Made by a program: the position numbers and the translations under genes. The notes beneath the pieces were generated by a model that saw nothing but the letters and a program-made list of their open reading frames with translations, had not been told where the DNA came from and made no database searches. Positions 53,962-63,383 of a DNA stretch of 64,000 nt are shown piece by piece. This DNA is from Pandoraea terrae (GTDB lineage Bacteria; Pseudomonadota; Gammaproteobacteria; Burkholderiales; Burkholderiaceae): positions 1 through 64,000 of the forward strand of contig NZ_CABPRZ010000009.1 of assembly GCF_902459695.1 (NCBI RefSeq), written 5' to 3'. Numbering within the stretch: position 1 is the stretch's first letter; every line of letters starts with the position of its first letter.

Positions 53962-53991
53962 GAACACAGATTTCGCATCAAGGAGACAACC

Positions 53992-54972
53992 ATGGATCAT
54001 TGGCAGCGCATTGAAACTTCCCTTGCCGGCGGCAAACCCGATCGGATCCCCGTATCGCTCTGGAAACACTTTCCCGATGACGACCGCGATGTGGGGATGC
54101 TGGTCGAGCACACGCTGACCTGGCAGCGGAAGTGGCAGTTCGACCTCGTGAAGTTCATGCCTTCGGGCACCTATGGCGTCGAAGACTGGGGCGCGGAGAC
54201 CGCGTACGAAGGAGCCTGGAACGGTGCGAGAAGCGTTGTGAAGACGGTCGTGCGCGACGCGGATCAATGGGCGACGCTGCGCCGGCTGGATGTGACGAAG
54301 GGGTGTTACGCGCAGCAAAACGAGGCATTGCGTCACGTGGCCAAAGCGCTTGGCGGACGTACGCCCCTGCTCCAGACCGTATTCAGCCCGCTGACCACCG
54401 CGCGCAAGTTGGCAGGCGATCGTGTGTTCACCGACCTGCGGTGCTCACCCGACGCGCTCGAACTTGGCTTGCGAACCATCACAGACGTGACGATCGAATT
54501 CTGTCTGGCCGCCGTCGAAGCCGGAGCGCATGGCTTTTTCTTCGCAAGCCAGATGGCGTCAAGCCGCTTGCTCAGCGCGGCAGAGTACGAGCGTTTCGGG
54601 CGTCCGTACGACCTGGAGATTTTTGACGCATTGCAAGGCAAGGTTCGGTTGAATATGCTCCATGCGCATGGGGACGACATCATGTTTCCCCTCCTTGCCG
54701 GGTACCCCGTCGAAATGTTCAACTGGCACGACCGCATCACAAAACCCGGTCTCAGGCAGGCATCGACCCAGTTCCACAAGATTCTGGTCGGCGGGCTGAA
54801 TGAACATGCTACGGTATTAAGGGCCTCGCCGGAGCATGTCGCAGCAGAAGTCCGCGACGCCATTGACCAGACGAACGGTGAACGACTGATGATCGGGCCG
54901 GGTTGCGTATTGCCCCTTGCAACGCCCGATGAAAACATCCGGGCGGTGCTCTGCGCCGTCGAGGCGTTTTGA
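53992..54972 (+). CDS. UroD-family protein (uroporphyrinogen decarboxylase/methyltransferase superfamily)
   Basis: 326-residue TIM-barrel protein. VSLWKHFPDDDRDVG at the start, LNMLHAHGDD in the middle and IGPGCVLPLATPDENI at the end match the UroD superfamily, with a histidine and a cysteine at the places where cobamide-dependent methyltransferases of this family bind zinc. A true HemE is unlikely, given the context and the divergent N-terminus. It lies 30 bases after the thiol dioxygenase-like gene, suggesting action on a sulfur or methylated compound. Confidence 0.78.
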   Translation: MDHWQRIETSLAGGKPDRIPVSLWKHFPDDDRDVGMLVEHTLTWQRKWQFDLVKFMPSGTYGVEDWGAETAYEGAWNGARSVVKTVVRDADQWATLRRLDVTKGCYAQQNEALRHVAKALGGRTPLLQTVFSPLTTARKLAGDRVFTDLRCSPDALELGLRTITDVTIEFCLAAVEAGAHGFFFASQMASSRLLSAAEYERFGRPYDLEIFDALQGKVRLNMLHAHGDDIMFPLLAGYPVEMFNWHDRITKPGLRQASTQFHKILVGGLNEHATVLRASPEHVAAEVRDAIDQTNGERLMIGPGCVLPLATPDENIRAVLCAVEAF

Positions 54973-55009
54973 CGCGACACGCAAGATAATAAACACAAGG
55001 AGACAACTG

Positions 55010-56347
55010 ATGCCCCTCGCACTGACTTCCCACGGGCCCGACGGCAGGGCCGCACCGAGCCGCAAGACCCAGTTGGTTGCAACGGTCCTGGGCAATGCCA
55101 TGGAATGGTATGACTTCATGGTGTTTGCCTTCATGACGCCCATCATCAACCGGCTCTTCTTCCCCTCCTCGGCGGACGCCAGTCCACTGAACTCGATTCT
55201 TCTGACGACGGCGCTGTTCGGCGCCGGGTTCATCATGCGGCCTGTCGGGGGAATTGTTCTGGGGATGTATGGCGATCGGAAAGGCCGGAAGGCCGCGATG
55301 ATGCTGGGCATGTCCATCATGATCGTCTCGGTGATCCTGATGACGTTCGCTCCGACGTATGCCACGGCGGGGATCGCCGCACCGATCATCGTGCTGATTT
55401 CCCGCCTGCTGCAGGGATTCTCCGTCGGCGGGGAGTTCGGGACATCCACCGCCTTCCTGATCGAACTCGCGCCGCCCGGTAAGACCGGTTTCTATGGGTC
55501 GCTCCAGATCGCCGGTCAGCTTCTGGCGCAGGTCTTCGGTGCCAGCCTCGGCATCTTGCTGACCACGGCATTCACGCCAGATCAGATGGATGCCGGCGCA
55601 TGGAGAATCCCGTTTGCCATCGGCCTGGCCATCGTGCCCATTACGTTTTTCATGCGTCGAAACATGCATGAATCCCAGGCGTTCGTACGAGAAGTCACGG
55701 AGGAGGAGCTCCCAGGCAATGGCTCACCCGCGCACCAATCCATCGGCAGCTTCTTCATCGGCATGGGAATGGTCGCTGCAAGCGCTGTGTCGTTCTACGT
55801 GACCTTCGGCTACACCGTCACGTACGCGAAAGAAGTGCTCCATATTCCCATGCATCAGAGCTTCCTCGTTCAGACGCTGGCGGCAATCGTCATGATGCTT
55901 GTCGTTCCGGCAGCAGGCATGCTGTCGGATCGATTCAATCGGAAGAAGCTCTTGCTGGCCTCGCTGGGAGGCTATCTGGCGGTGGTCTACCCGTTGTACG
56001 TCTGGGTTGGGGCGGAGCCGTCGTTCCAACGCCTTCTGGTCACGCAACTGGTCATGGGCGTGCTCAGTGCGATCTTCCTCGGAGTGTATTGCACGGTGTT
56101 GGTTGAGTTGTACGCCGTTCGGCTGCGCGCCACGTCACTCGCCATTGTCAACAACCTCGCGGTGATGGTGTTCGGCGGATTCTCGCAGTTCTTCGTCACG
56201 TGGCTCCTGCGCATCACGGGATCGCCGATGGCTCCGATCTTCTACGTGATTCTTGGGTTGGTGATCGGCTTGGTTGCGGTGGCATTCCTGCCCGAGCGCC
56301 ATAGCTATATCGCCATCCGAACGGGCCGGCACGCCGCGCATCCCTGA
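55010..56347 (+). CDS. MHS-family MFS transporter (ProP/citrate-proton symport type)
   Basis: 445 residues, 12 helices. The family marks GNAMEWYDFMVFAF in helix 1, MRPVGGIVLGMYGDRKGRK in the 2-3 loop and LLQGFSVGGEFGTSTAFLIE in helix 4 are clear. MHS members import carboxylates, betaines or osmolytes with protons. ATG 55010 follows AAGGAGA. It probably brings in the substrate of the dioxygenase/UroD pair. A textbook terminator follows. Confidence 0.9.
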   Translation: MPLALTSHGPDGRAAPSRKTQLVATVLGNAMEWYDFMVFAFMTPIINRLFFPSSADASPLNSILLTTALFGAGFIMRPVGGIVLGMYGDRKGRKAAMMLGMSIMIVSVILMTFAPTYATAGIAAPIIVLISRLLQGFSVGGEFGTSTAFLIELAPPGKTGFYGSLQIAGQLLAQVFGASLGILLTTAFTPDQMDAGAWRIPFAIGLAIVPITFFMRRNMHESQAFVREVTEEELPGNGSPAHQSIGSFFIGMGMVAASAVSFYVTFGYTVTYAKEVLHIPMHQSFLVQTLAAIVMMLVVPAAGMLSDRFNRKKLLLASLGGYLAVVYPLYVWVGAEPSFQRLLVTQLVMGVLSAIFLGVYCTVLVELYAVRLRATSLAIVNNLAVMVFGGFSQFFVTWLLRITGSPMAPIFYVILGLVIGLVAVAFLPERHSYIAIRTGRHAAHP

Positions 56348-56365
56348 TCGCAGAGCACAGTTGCG

Positions 56366-56401
56366 GGGGCATGTCGCCTATCTGGCGGCATGCCCCTTTT
56401 T
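56366..56401 (+). terminator. intrinsic terminator of the dioxygenase-UroD-MHS operon
   Basis: GGGGCATG pairs with CATGCCCC, then one T-G pair and CGCC with GGCG around TATCT, followed directly by five T. It lies 18 bases after the MHS stop. Confidence 0.85.
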
Positions 56402-56449
56402 ACCTTAGCCGGGCGTCACCGGGAGCGACCGCCCCCTGCTAGAATCCGG

Positions 56450-57395
56450 TCAGGCGATTGAGCGCGGGATCAGCGACGGGTATCGCTCCATCATCGCTAC
56501 GTCCCACGGCGGCACCTCCCCCAGGAAGTCGATGAAGCTGCGGATCACCGGATTGATGTATTTGGATCGGAAGTACATGGCATACAGCGTGTGGGCGATG
56601 GTGCATCGGTACTCGGGGGCAACGACGTTCAAACGTCCTTCGAGGATGTCCTCGGAAACGACATACGTTGGCAAACACGCAATGCCTGCCCCCTGGATGG
56701 CCGCGTGACGCAACGCCATGCTGGAATTGCACGTCATGCGGGCCTTGACCTTCACATTCAGATGCGAGCGTCCGTTCTCGAACGCTCAGCCACCGTTCTG
56801 CGTCATCGCCGGGTAGACCAGACATTCGCGTCCGGCCACATCCCGCGGATCTGTAGTGCCACCATGCTCCTGCAAGTACGACGGCGCAGCGCAGTACACC
56901 CAGCGGATTGGCGCCAGACGCCGCGCCGGCAGATTCCATTGCGTGCCCGCCGTGATGCGCAGCGCAACATCGATCTCCTCCTCTGCGAGGTTGACGATGC
57001 GGTCCTCGAGCGAGACACGGACGTCGACCTTCGGGTACTGCATCAGATATCGAGAGATCAGATCTGCCAGGCGGCCCGACCCGAACGCGATCGAACCGGT
57101 CATGTGCAATACGCCCTCCGGCCGGGTGAACTGGCGGGCGGCGTCCAGCGTCATCTCGACGTCAGCCAAAATCGCGCTGGCCCTATCGAAAATGACTCGC
57201 CCGTGCTCGGTGAGCTTGAGGCTGCGCGTGGTCCGCATGATCAGCATGCATGCCCAGATGCGCTTCCAGCTGCGCAAGGCTCTTGCTGACTGCCGATGGT
57301 GTGATCTCGAGTTCCTTTGCCGCCGCCGTGAGGCTGCCAAGTTCTGCGACGCGTACGAATACGGTGATCTGGCCAAGTGATGCGAGACTCTTCAT
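56450..57395 (-). pseudogene. LysR-family regulator, broken by frameshift and nonsense mutation
   Basis: Starts normally at ATG 57395 (MKSLASLGQITVFVRVAE, PSAVSKSLAQLEAHLG). The frame is lost near 57250 just after LEAHLGM and resumes as LIMRTTRSLKLTEHGR. Later an in-frame TGA (near 56788) replaces the tryptophan expected in TQNG-G-W-AFENG: the codon after the second Gly is TGA and the frame continues AFENGRSHLNV to a normal C-terminus. It is a paralogue of the broken regulator at 11509-12648. It may once have controlled the HAAAP transporter upstream on the same strand. Confidence 0.88.
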
Positions 57396-57490
57396 CGTCT
57401 TTCTATAAAGAGGTGAAGGCCGTCGCGCGCCCAGATCGGACGGGGACGGCCCCAGGGTGCTGCCACAACACCGGGCGCTTTGACGCTCAA

Positions 57491-58789
57491 TCAGTGTTCC
57501 AGCAGCTTGAACAACGGCGATATGCACAGAAGGACCCCGGTGAACGCCACGAACAACACGCTCTGGGCACGGAACTTCTTCAGTGCGGGAACTCGCCAAA
57601 CCAGATAGCAAGGAATCAGGCACGACACGATCCCGAACGCCGGCGTACTCCACTGCAGCAGCGCCATCGAGGAGATGTTCGCGACGACCCAGCCCGTCAG
57701 CATTAGCGTCGAGGCGATGGCGATACCAAACGGGAGCAGGCGATCGAACGTGGTGCCACGCGTCATGAAGCGATCCGCCACATTCAGGACGATGCCCTTG
57801 AGCGCATCGTGGAAGCCCAGATAAATGCCGAGGAACGCCGAGAGGATTGCGACGATGTTCAGCGTGGTGGACAGCAGCTTGACCGTGTCGCCCGGAATCA
57901 CACGTGCGGCCAGGGCCAGCGCGGAAATATTCTGGGACACAGCATAACGCGCTTCGTCCGCGGTGATCGAGAACAGGAACGAGAACGCGAAGAACAGCAC
58001 GCTCACCACGAGAATGATGTACGCATACTTGCTGGCACGAAGCGCGCGGTACGTGGCGACGGCCGGGTCCGATTCCACCTTGCGGAAGGCCACGTTCATC
58101 GGGTTCAGGATCTGGATGTACACGATCGAGAACACCGCGAACGGCAGCGATACCAGCACGTCACGAACGAACGACAAGGCACCGTCTGGAGCGAGGAAGT
58201 TGACATTGCCAAGGTTCCAGTACGGCATCATCGACAGGCCGAGGATCAACACGATCGACAGTTTCACGACGATCAGCGGACCGGACACCTTGAAGAGCAG
58301 GCGCTCACCGCGCGAGGCAATCGCCACCATCACACCGATAATGCACAGCGGAAACCAGGCCGTCGACGCGAGCGATTGCTGCGTCACACCAAACACCTGC
58401 AGATACGAGGCGCTGTCGTGGGTGATAGTCGCGGCGTATGCCAGCATGCCTTTGGTCAAAGTCAGGAAGTAGGCCGCGCTCATCAGCATGCCCCAGTTCT
58501 TGCCCAGGTATTCCGTGATGATCCCCGTGTAATCCTTGCACTCGCCACTCGCCGAGAGCGACCGGATATAAAGGTTCGACAGGTAGTGCACGGCCGGGTA
58601 CGAGATCCCCAGAGCTGCGGCGGACGTCCAGAATCCCTTGATGCCCATCTGCAATGGCATAAAAACCACGCCTGAGCCAATCGCCATCCCGATACACAAC
58701 ACGACCCAACCGGCGTCATACGCCGTGAAGGGAATGCGACTGCCCGATGTCTGTCCGATCGAAACTGCGCCGCTGCCGATATTTGCCAT
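57491..58789 (-). CDS. HAAAP-family amino acid transporter (SdaC-like)
   Basis: 432 residues, 11 helices. DAGWVVLCIGMAIGSGVVFM at the first helix and the ITEYLGKNWG and FLGIYLGFHDALKG regions match the hydroxy/aromatic amino acid permease family, in which SdaC and DlsT take up serine with protons or sodium. A neighbouring serine deaminase, common for SdaC, is absent here. The gene appears intact. The 313 bases upstream hold only leader sequence, including TGGAAA-N13-TTTCCA. Confidence 0.87.
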   Translation of the reverse strand: MANIGSGAVSIGQTSGSRIPFTAYDAGWVVLCIGMAIGSGVVFMPLQMGIKGFWTSAAALGISYPAVHYLSNLYIRSLSASGECKDYTGIITEYLGKNWGMLMSAAYFLTLTKGMLAYAATITHDSASYLQVFGVTQQSLASTAWFPLCIIGVMVAIASRGERLLFKVSGPLIVVKLSIVLILGLSMMPYWNLGNVNFLAPDGALSFVRDVLVSLPFAVFSIVYIQILNPMNVAFRKVESDPAVATYRALRASKYAYIILVVSVLFFAFSFLFSITADEARYAVSQNISALALAARVIPGDTVKLLSTTLNIVAILSAFLGIYLGFHDALKGIVLNVADRFMTRGTTFDRLLPFGIAIASTLMLTGWVVANISSMALLQWSTPAFGIVSCLIPCYLVWRVPALKKFRAQSVLFVAFTGVLLCISPLFKLLEH

Positions 58790-59102
58790 TTTTCGCCACC
58801 CTCAGCATTGAAGAATCTATTCAATGTGGAAAATCTTTCTGTGACTTTCCATCGCTCGCGAATCGATGACGGTTCCGTTCTATTTCGACTCCGAATCAGT
58901 CTTCGTGAATCCGGTCTCGTTCGAATCAATCCATGAGCACTGAGTTTATTTTTTGACTACGCTGCCCCCTATCCGTAGTTGCCCTGCGAATTAATGAGCG
59001 CAGGTGAAGCGAGTTTTGACTTCTTCTCACGAATCGGAAAAATATTCGTGGCGCGCGCCTGCGCAGAGCACATCTGCGCGGACACGCGCGAAAGAACTCA
59101 GT
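58790..59102. other. intergenic region upstream of the HAAAP transporter
   Basis: 313 AT-richer bases with the inverted repeat TGGAAA-N13-TTTCCA at 58827-58851, about 40-60 bases before the transporter start, a candidate operator. No gene is seen. Confidence 0.4.
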
Positions 59103-59387
59103 TCATTCCACGGCGTCGTAAATGCGCACGTCCGGCTCGCCGGCGAGCAGCGGGCCCAGTTCTCCAACGACGTCCTTCGTGAACAGATCGCTGGTCAGGT
59201 AGGCGCCAGCCTGCTGAGCCGTCTCGAAGCCATGCAGCACCTGCACATCTTCTTCACGCACGAGAAGCTGCTTCGAACGAGCACCGGCGATGGTCTCGAG
59301 GAACGGCCCCTTGTAGCGTTGGTACACAGCAGCCGCCGCGCCGCGGTTGGCATGGGGGATACGCAGGGTGATTTCCAAAAACGTCAT
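59103..59387 (-). CDS. small ABM-fold protein (antibiotic biosynthesis monooxygenase-like)
   Basis: 94 residues forming one ferredoxin-like alpha+beta unit (MTFLEITLRIPHANRG..., QLLVREEDVQVLHGFETAQQAGAYL) as in dimeric ABM/quinol monooxygenase-type proteins. Enzymatic or binding role unknown. It is divergent from a GcvA-like LysR regulator, which probably controls it. A GGGAGAA-type site precedes the ATG. Confidence 0.75.
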   Translation of the reverse strand: MTFLEITLRIPHANRGAAAAVYQRYKGPFLETIAGARSKQLLVREEDVQVLHGFETAQQAGAYLTSDLFTKDVVGELGPLLAGEPDVRIYDAVE

Positions 59388-59621
59388 GAGGTTCTCCCAG
59401 AAGGGTTAGTTGGCAACTTCGAAACCGGCGCGCAAGTCGCCCATCAGGCTTTCAAGCCGAAGAAAATCTATGTAACCTTCCTCGCTTTCTGACCGCGGCG
59501 CGTCGGTTGTTGTGGCGACATTGCATGCGGGCTTTGCTTCCCACGTTGCCATTGTTTGCCCATGGATGCGCACGCGGCAAATGAGATAATCTATTTGAAT
59601 CTGATAGAAAAAATTTCGAAC

Positions 59622-60554
59622 ATGAAAGCACCCATATTCCTGAACGCTTTGCGGGCATTCGAAGCCAGCGCACGGCATCAAAGTTTTTCAGCCGCAGCGG
59701 AAGAGCTGAATGTCACGCCTGCGGCTGTCGGCCAACTGGTGCGAAGCCTGGAGGGGTGGCTCGGGTCGCCCGTGTTTCTTCGAAACGGGACCGGTCGTGC
59801 CCGGTTGATTCCTACGGAATCGGCGCTGCGCGCCCTACCCGATATCCGCGCGGGATTCGATCGCTTGAATCTCGGTTTCTCCAGACTCAAGGAAGGCTCC
59901 GCCACGGGCGTCCTCACGGTCACCGTCAGTCCCGCGTTTGCAGCAAAGTGGTTGCTTTCGCGCATTCATCGTTTCCAGGAACTGTGCCCTGAGACCGACG
60001 TTCGCCTCGATACGAGCCTGAAGCTCATCGATTTCGCAGTACAAGGCATCGACATCGGCGTTCGCTACGGTAGCGGTTGCTGGCCGGATCTCACGGCGGA
60101 GAAGTTACTGGATGAAGAGGTGTTTCCGGTGTGCTCCCCTGCCTACAGGAAGCAACATCGGGAGATCCAGTCGCCCAAGGACTTGCTGGATGCTGCGCTG
60201 ATTCACGACCTGTCCGTCGACAGTCAGGCCGGCTTCGTGACATGGGACACCTGGCTCAACTCCGTTACGGGCGAGCAAGCACCCTCGGCAAGAACAGGCC
60301 TGACGATCAACAATTCGGCATCGGTCCTGCAAGCCGCCACCGACGGGCGCGGCATTGCACTGGCGAGAAGCGTCATGGCTCGGGAAGATCTGGCGTCAGG
60401 GCGCCTCGTGCGTCTGTTTTCGGACATCTCGTTCCCGTCGAAGCTTGCCTACTACGTCGTCTATCGGCCAGAGTGCGCTTCGCTTGCGCGACTGAAAGCG
60501 TTCCGCGACTGGCTCATGCAAGAAGCGCAATCCTCTCAGGCGTCCGGCACCTGA
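59622..60554 (+). CDS. LysR-family regulator, GcvA-like
   Basis: 310 residues. The start NALRAFEASARHQSFSAAAE and the TPAAVGQLVRSLEGWLG helix-turn-helix are typical of the GcvA subgroup, and the effector domain is intact (VTVSPAFAAKWLL, GIDIGVRYGSG). ATG 59622 gives the normal N-terminus; the longer frame from 59556 adds unrelated residues. It is divergent from the ABM gene and upstream of the MFS-to-oxidase run, either of which it may control. Confidence 0.9.
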   Translation: MKAPIFLNALRAFEASARHQSFSAAAEELNVTPAAVGQLVRSLEGWLGSPVFLRNGTGRARLIPTESALRALPDIRAGFDRLNLGFSRLKEGSATGVLTVTVSPAFAAKWLLSRIHRFQELCPETDVRLDTSLKLIDFAVQGIDIGVRYGSGCWPDLTAEKLLDEEVFPVCSPAYRKQHREIQSPKDLLDAALIHDLSVDSQAGFVTWDTWLNSVTGEQAPSARTGLTINNSASVLQAATDGRGIALARSVMAREDLASGRLVRLFSDISFPSKLAYYVVYRPECASLARLKAFRDWLMQEAQSSQASGT

Positions 60555-60911
60555 GCCACCCGCGCCTCCGAACGACCGCGCGCCCGCACGGCGACAACGG
60601 CTCCGCCTATCCAACGAAGAAATTCTTTGTCTACGGCGCAGATTTTCTTGTTTGTCGCCGCGCGTCGCATCCTTCAGAATTTCCTCTATCCGTACCAAGA
60701 TCGCCTGCCCCACAGATGCTCGTCGAGCGTCTGAATCTGTCTATCGGCTTTCCCGTTGCCGCCTACGCAGCTTCAATCAATGAAGAAAGCGCGACAGGCA
60801 TTGCGCTCGGCCGCATCACACCCGCGTCTGCATGAACGTGCGGTTCTGGCAGCTCCCTTGGCGGCCGTTCGGCACGGCTTCGCCGACTTACGACGAAAGG
60901 ACACTTTGAAG
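60555..60911. other. intergenic region between GcvA-like regulator and MFS gene
   Basis: 357 bases. It includes the AT-rich stretches AGAAATTCTTTGTCTACG and CAGAATTTCCTCTATCC, possible promoter material. No gene and no hairpin terminator is convincing. Confidence 0.4.
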
Positions 60912-62102
60912 ATGTTAGGGCTGACCACCAACCGCAACGTGCTGCGCCTGTCACTGGCGCAAGCACTGGCCGGCGCAAACTCGACCGTCATGTACGCGAC
61001 GGCCGCAATCATCGGCAACATGCTGGCACCGGATCCCTCGCTCGCAACGCTCCCCATTTCCATATTCGTACTGGGCATGGCACTGTCGACGCTGCCGGTA
61101 GGCTCGGTCATCAAGCGCTACGGTCGCGTGACGGCGTTCGTGATCGGCAACGCCTGCGGTGTCGCCATGGGCCTCGTAGCAGCGCTCGCATTGGTCATTC
61201 ATTCGTTCTCGCTGTTCACGTTCGCCATGATCTTCGGCGGCGCCTATAACGCCGTCGTGCTTACGTTTCGCTTTGCGGCCGCCGAGTGCGTGTCGCCCGC
61301 CGACCGTCCCAAGGCGCTCTCGACAGTGCTCGCAGGCGGCGTGCTTGCCGGCGTTCTCGGGCCGCAATTGGTGACCAGCACCATGAACGTCTGGCCGCCG
61401 TACGCTTATGCAGCGACCTACCTTGCGGCAGCTGCCGTGGCAGTTCTCTCCGCCGCCGTGCTGGCGGGCGGCAAGTTCGATCAGGCGCAAAAGGAAGACG
61501 TGCACCAGGAGGGACGCCCCGTGTCCGTGTTCCTGCGCGATCCGCGACTGCTCGTGGCGATTCTCTGCGGCGTCGTGAGCTACATGCTCATGAACTTCAT
61601 GATGACCTCGGCCCCGCTGGCAATGGAGTTGTGCGGCATTCCCCGCCAGCATGCGAACTTCGGCATCGAACTCCACGTCGTTGCGATGTATGCGCCGAGC
61701 TTCTTCACCGGCCGCCTGATCTCGCGTTTCGGTGCACACCGAATCGTGCTGGTTGGCCTCGCACTGACCGCCGGCGCAGCGTTCGTTGGCATGGCAGGCG
61801 TCTCCGTGGGGCATTTCTGGCTGGCGCTCGTGCTGCTGGGCTTCGGCTGGAACTTCGGTTTCCTTGGCGCCTCTGCCATGGTCCTGACGTGCCACTCCCC
61901 GGAAGAGGCGCCGCGCGTTCAATCGATCAACGACTTCGTCGTGTTCGGCGCGATGGTGATCGGCTCGTTCGCCTCCGGCAGCTTGCTGACCTCGATGGGC
62001 TGGACGGCCGTCTCGAGCCTCATGCTGCCGCCGCTGGCGATCGGCGTCATCGGTGTGGTGTGGCTCCAGTGGGGACGCTCGCGCAGCAAGAGCCTTGCCT
62101 GA
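60912..62102 (+). CDS. MFS transporter of unknown substrate
   Basis: 396 residues, 12 helices. The start at ATG 60912 (MLGLTTNRNVLRLSLAQAL) puts the first helix at about residue 15; the frame extends 52 codons upstream without hydrophobic or domain content. LPVGSVIKRYGRVTAFVIGN is the 2-3 loop motif. The general form is that of drug/metabolite exporters. It is followed by an AhpD-like protein, a cupin and a flavin oxidase on the same strand. Confidence 0.85.
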   Translation: MLGLTTNRNVLRLSLAQALAGANSTVMYATAAIIGNMLAPDPSLATLPISIFVLGMALSTLPVGSVIKRYGRVTAFVIGNACGVAMGLVAALALVIHSFSLFTFAMIFGGAYNAVVLTFRFAAAECVSPADRPKALSTVLAGGVLAGVLGPQLVTSTMNVWPPYAYAATYLAAAAVAVLSAAVLAGGKFDQAQKEDVHQEGRPVSVFLRDPRLLVAILCGVVSYMLMNFMMTSAPLAMELCGIPRQHANFGIELHVVAMYAPSFFTGRLISRFGAHRIVLVGLALTAGAAFVGMAGVSVGHFWLALVLLGFGWNFGFLGASAMVLTCHSPEEAPRVQSINDFVVFGAMVIGSFASGSLLTSMGWTAVSSLMLPPLAIGVIGVVWLQWGRSRSKSLA

Positions 62103-62282
62103 CGAGCCCTCGCGAGGCGCAATAGATTTTCTATCCATGTTGCACAGGTAATCTCGTTTGCGAAGCCGATTGGCGAAAGGAAAAATATCGATACGTCGTG
62201 CGGGTTCGGCAGTCACAAGTCCTGTGCTGCCGCGTGCGACGAATCGACATGAACCACTATCGCCCCTCAGGAGCAATGAACC

Positions 62283-62627
62283 ATGATGCAAGACTGGAAT
62301 TCGTACCGCGCCGCCCTGTTTGAACGTATCGGCGAGTTTGCCGAACTGACGCCGGACGTCATGCGCGGCCTGAACACCGTGCAGGACGCAGCGGTCAAAA
62401 CGGGGCAACTCGACTCGAAGACCCACGAGCTGATCGCACTGGCTGTCGCCGTGACGACGCGTTGCGACGGCTGCATCTCGGTGCACGCCAAGAAGGCGGT
62501 GGAATTCGGCGCGACGCGCGCGGAAGTCGCTGAAGCCCTGGGCGTCGCGATTGCGCTGAACGCTGGCGCTGCGCTGGTGTATTCGTCGCGTGTCTTCGAC
62601 GCGATGGCTGCGCTGCCCCAAGCCTAA
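62283..62627 (+). CDS. AhpD-like carboxymuconolactone decarboxylase-family protein
   Basis: 114-residue all-helical protein with the peroxidatic-type motif CDGCISVH (cysteine pair plus histidine), FGATRAEVAEALGVAIALNAG and a conserved glutamate. Members act as alkyl hydroperoxidase partners or small-molecule lyases. The CxxC favours a redox role. It lies before the cupin and flavin oxidase and may handle peroxide from that oxidase, which is inference. Confidence 0.87.
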   Translation: MMQDWNSYRAALFERIGEFAELTPDVMRGLNTVQDAAVKTGQLDSKTHELIALAVAVTTRCDGCISVHAKKAVEFGATRAEVAEALGVAIALNAGAALVYSSRVFDAMAALPQA

Positions 62628-62699
62628 CCGACGTGGCGGGCGGGGCTCGATGTCCCCCGTGCGTCGTGCCCTGCCCACTCGCCACACAGACTCAACACC

Positions 62700-63380
62700 A
62701 TGCTTGTCAATTCCGATTTCTCGCGCCGCGCCATCGTGACACCCGACCAATATGTCTGGGTACCGTCACCACAGCGTGGCGTGGAACGCGTGATGCTCGA
62801 CCGGATCGGCGCCGAGAAGGCACGCGCCACGAGCATCGTGCGATACGCGTCAAATTCGATTTTTCCTGCGCACAGCCATCCCGGCGGCGAAGAAATTCTT
62901 GTGCTGTCCGGAACGTTTTCCGAAGGCAAGAACGACTACCCGCAGGGCTGGTACTTGCGTAATCCGCCGGGGTCGGCCCATCAGCCGTCAAGCGGTCCTG
63001 GCGCGATGATCTTCGTGAAACTGATGCAGATGCCGGCGGCCTCCGGCCCCGAGGTGCGCATCGATACCAGCGATCCCGTGCGCTGGCGAACGTCTCAAGG
63101 TCGCACCACCTGCCATCTCCATACCGATGACACCGAGCACGTCGAACTGCTGCATCTCGACGGTGGCGAGCCCGTGTTCAAGCCATCGCATCTTCAGGAT
63201 CTGCGATTGGCCGAGCTACTTGTCCTGCAAGGCGAGCTCGATGTCGACGGCGCGTCTCACCCCGCCGGCAGCTGGATCCGCTTGCCGGCAGGGGACGCCG
63301 CCAAGCCGGCCGCAGGCCCACATGGCACGACCGTGTACGTGAAGCGCAGCGTACCTGTCTCCGAAAACGGGGGAAAATGA
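62700..63380 (+). CDS. bicupin, ChrR-like
   Basis: 226 residues with two cupin units. The first holds the metal site AHSHPGGEEILVLSGTFSE and the NPPGSAHQP turn. The second (LAELLVLQGELDVDG, GSWIRLPAG) has lost the histidines. This layout is seen in the ChrR anti-sigma cupin family and in related metal enzymes. No sigma factor gene is nearby, so an enzymatic or sensing role is open. The next gene starts 3 bases after its stop. Confidence 0.82.
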   Translation: MLVNSDFSRRAIVTPDQYVWVPSPQRGVERVMLDRIGAEKARATSIVRYASNSIFPAHSHPGGEEILVLSGTFSEGKNDYPQGWYLRNPPGSAHQPSSGPGAMIFVKLMQMPAASGPEVRIDTSDPVRWRTSQGRTTCHLHTDDTEHVELLHLDGGEPVFKPSHLQDLRLAELLVLQGELDVDGASHPAGSWIRLPAGDAAKPAAGPHGTTVYVKRSVPVSENGGK

Positions 63381-63383
63381 CCC

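Noticed and set aside
60951-62750. Long minus-strand frame of about 600 codons opposite the MFS and AhpD-like genes
   Set aside because: Composition is typical of antisense reading of hydrophobic genes; no motif, and both plus-strand genes are well supported.
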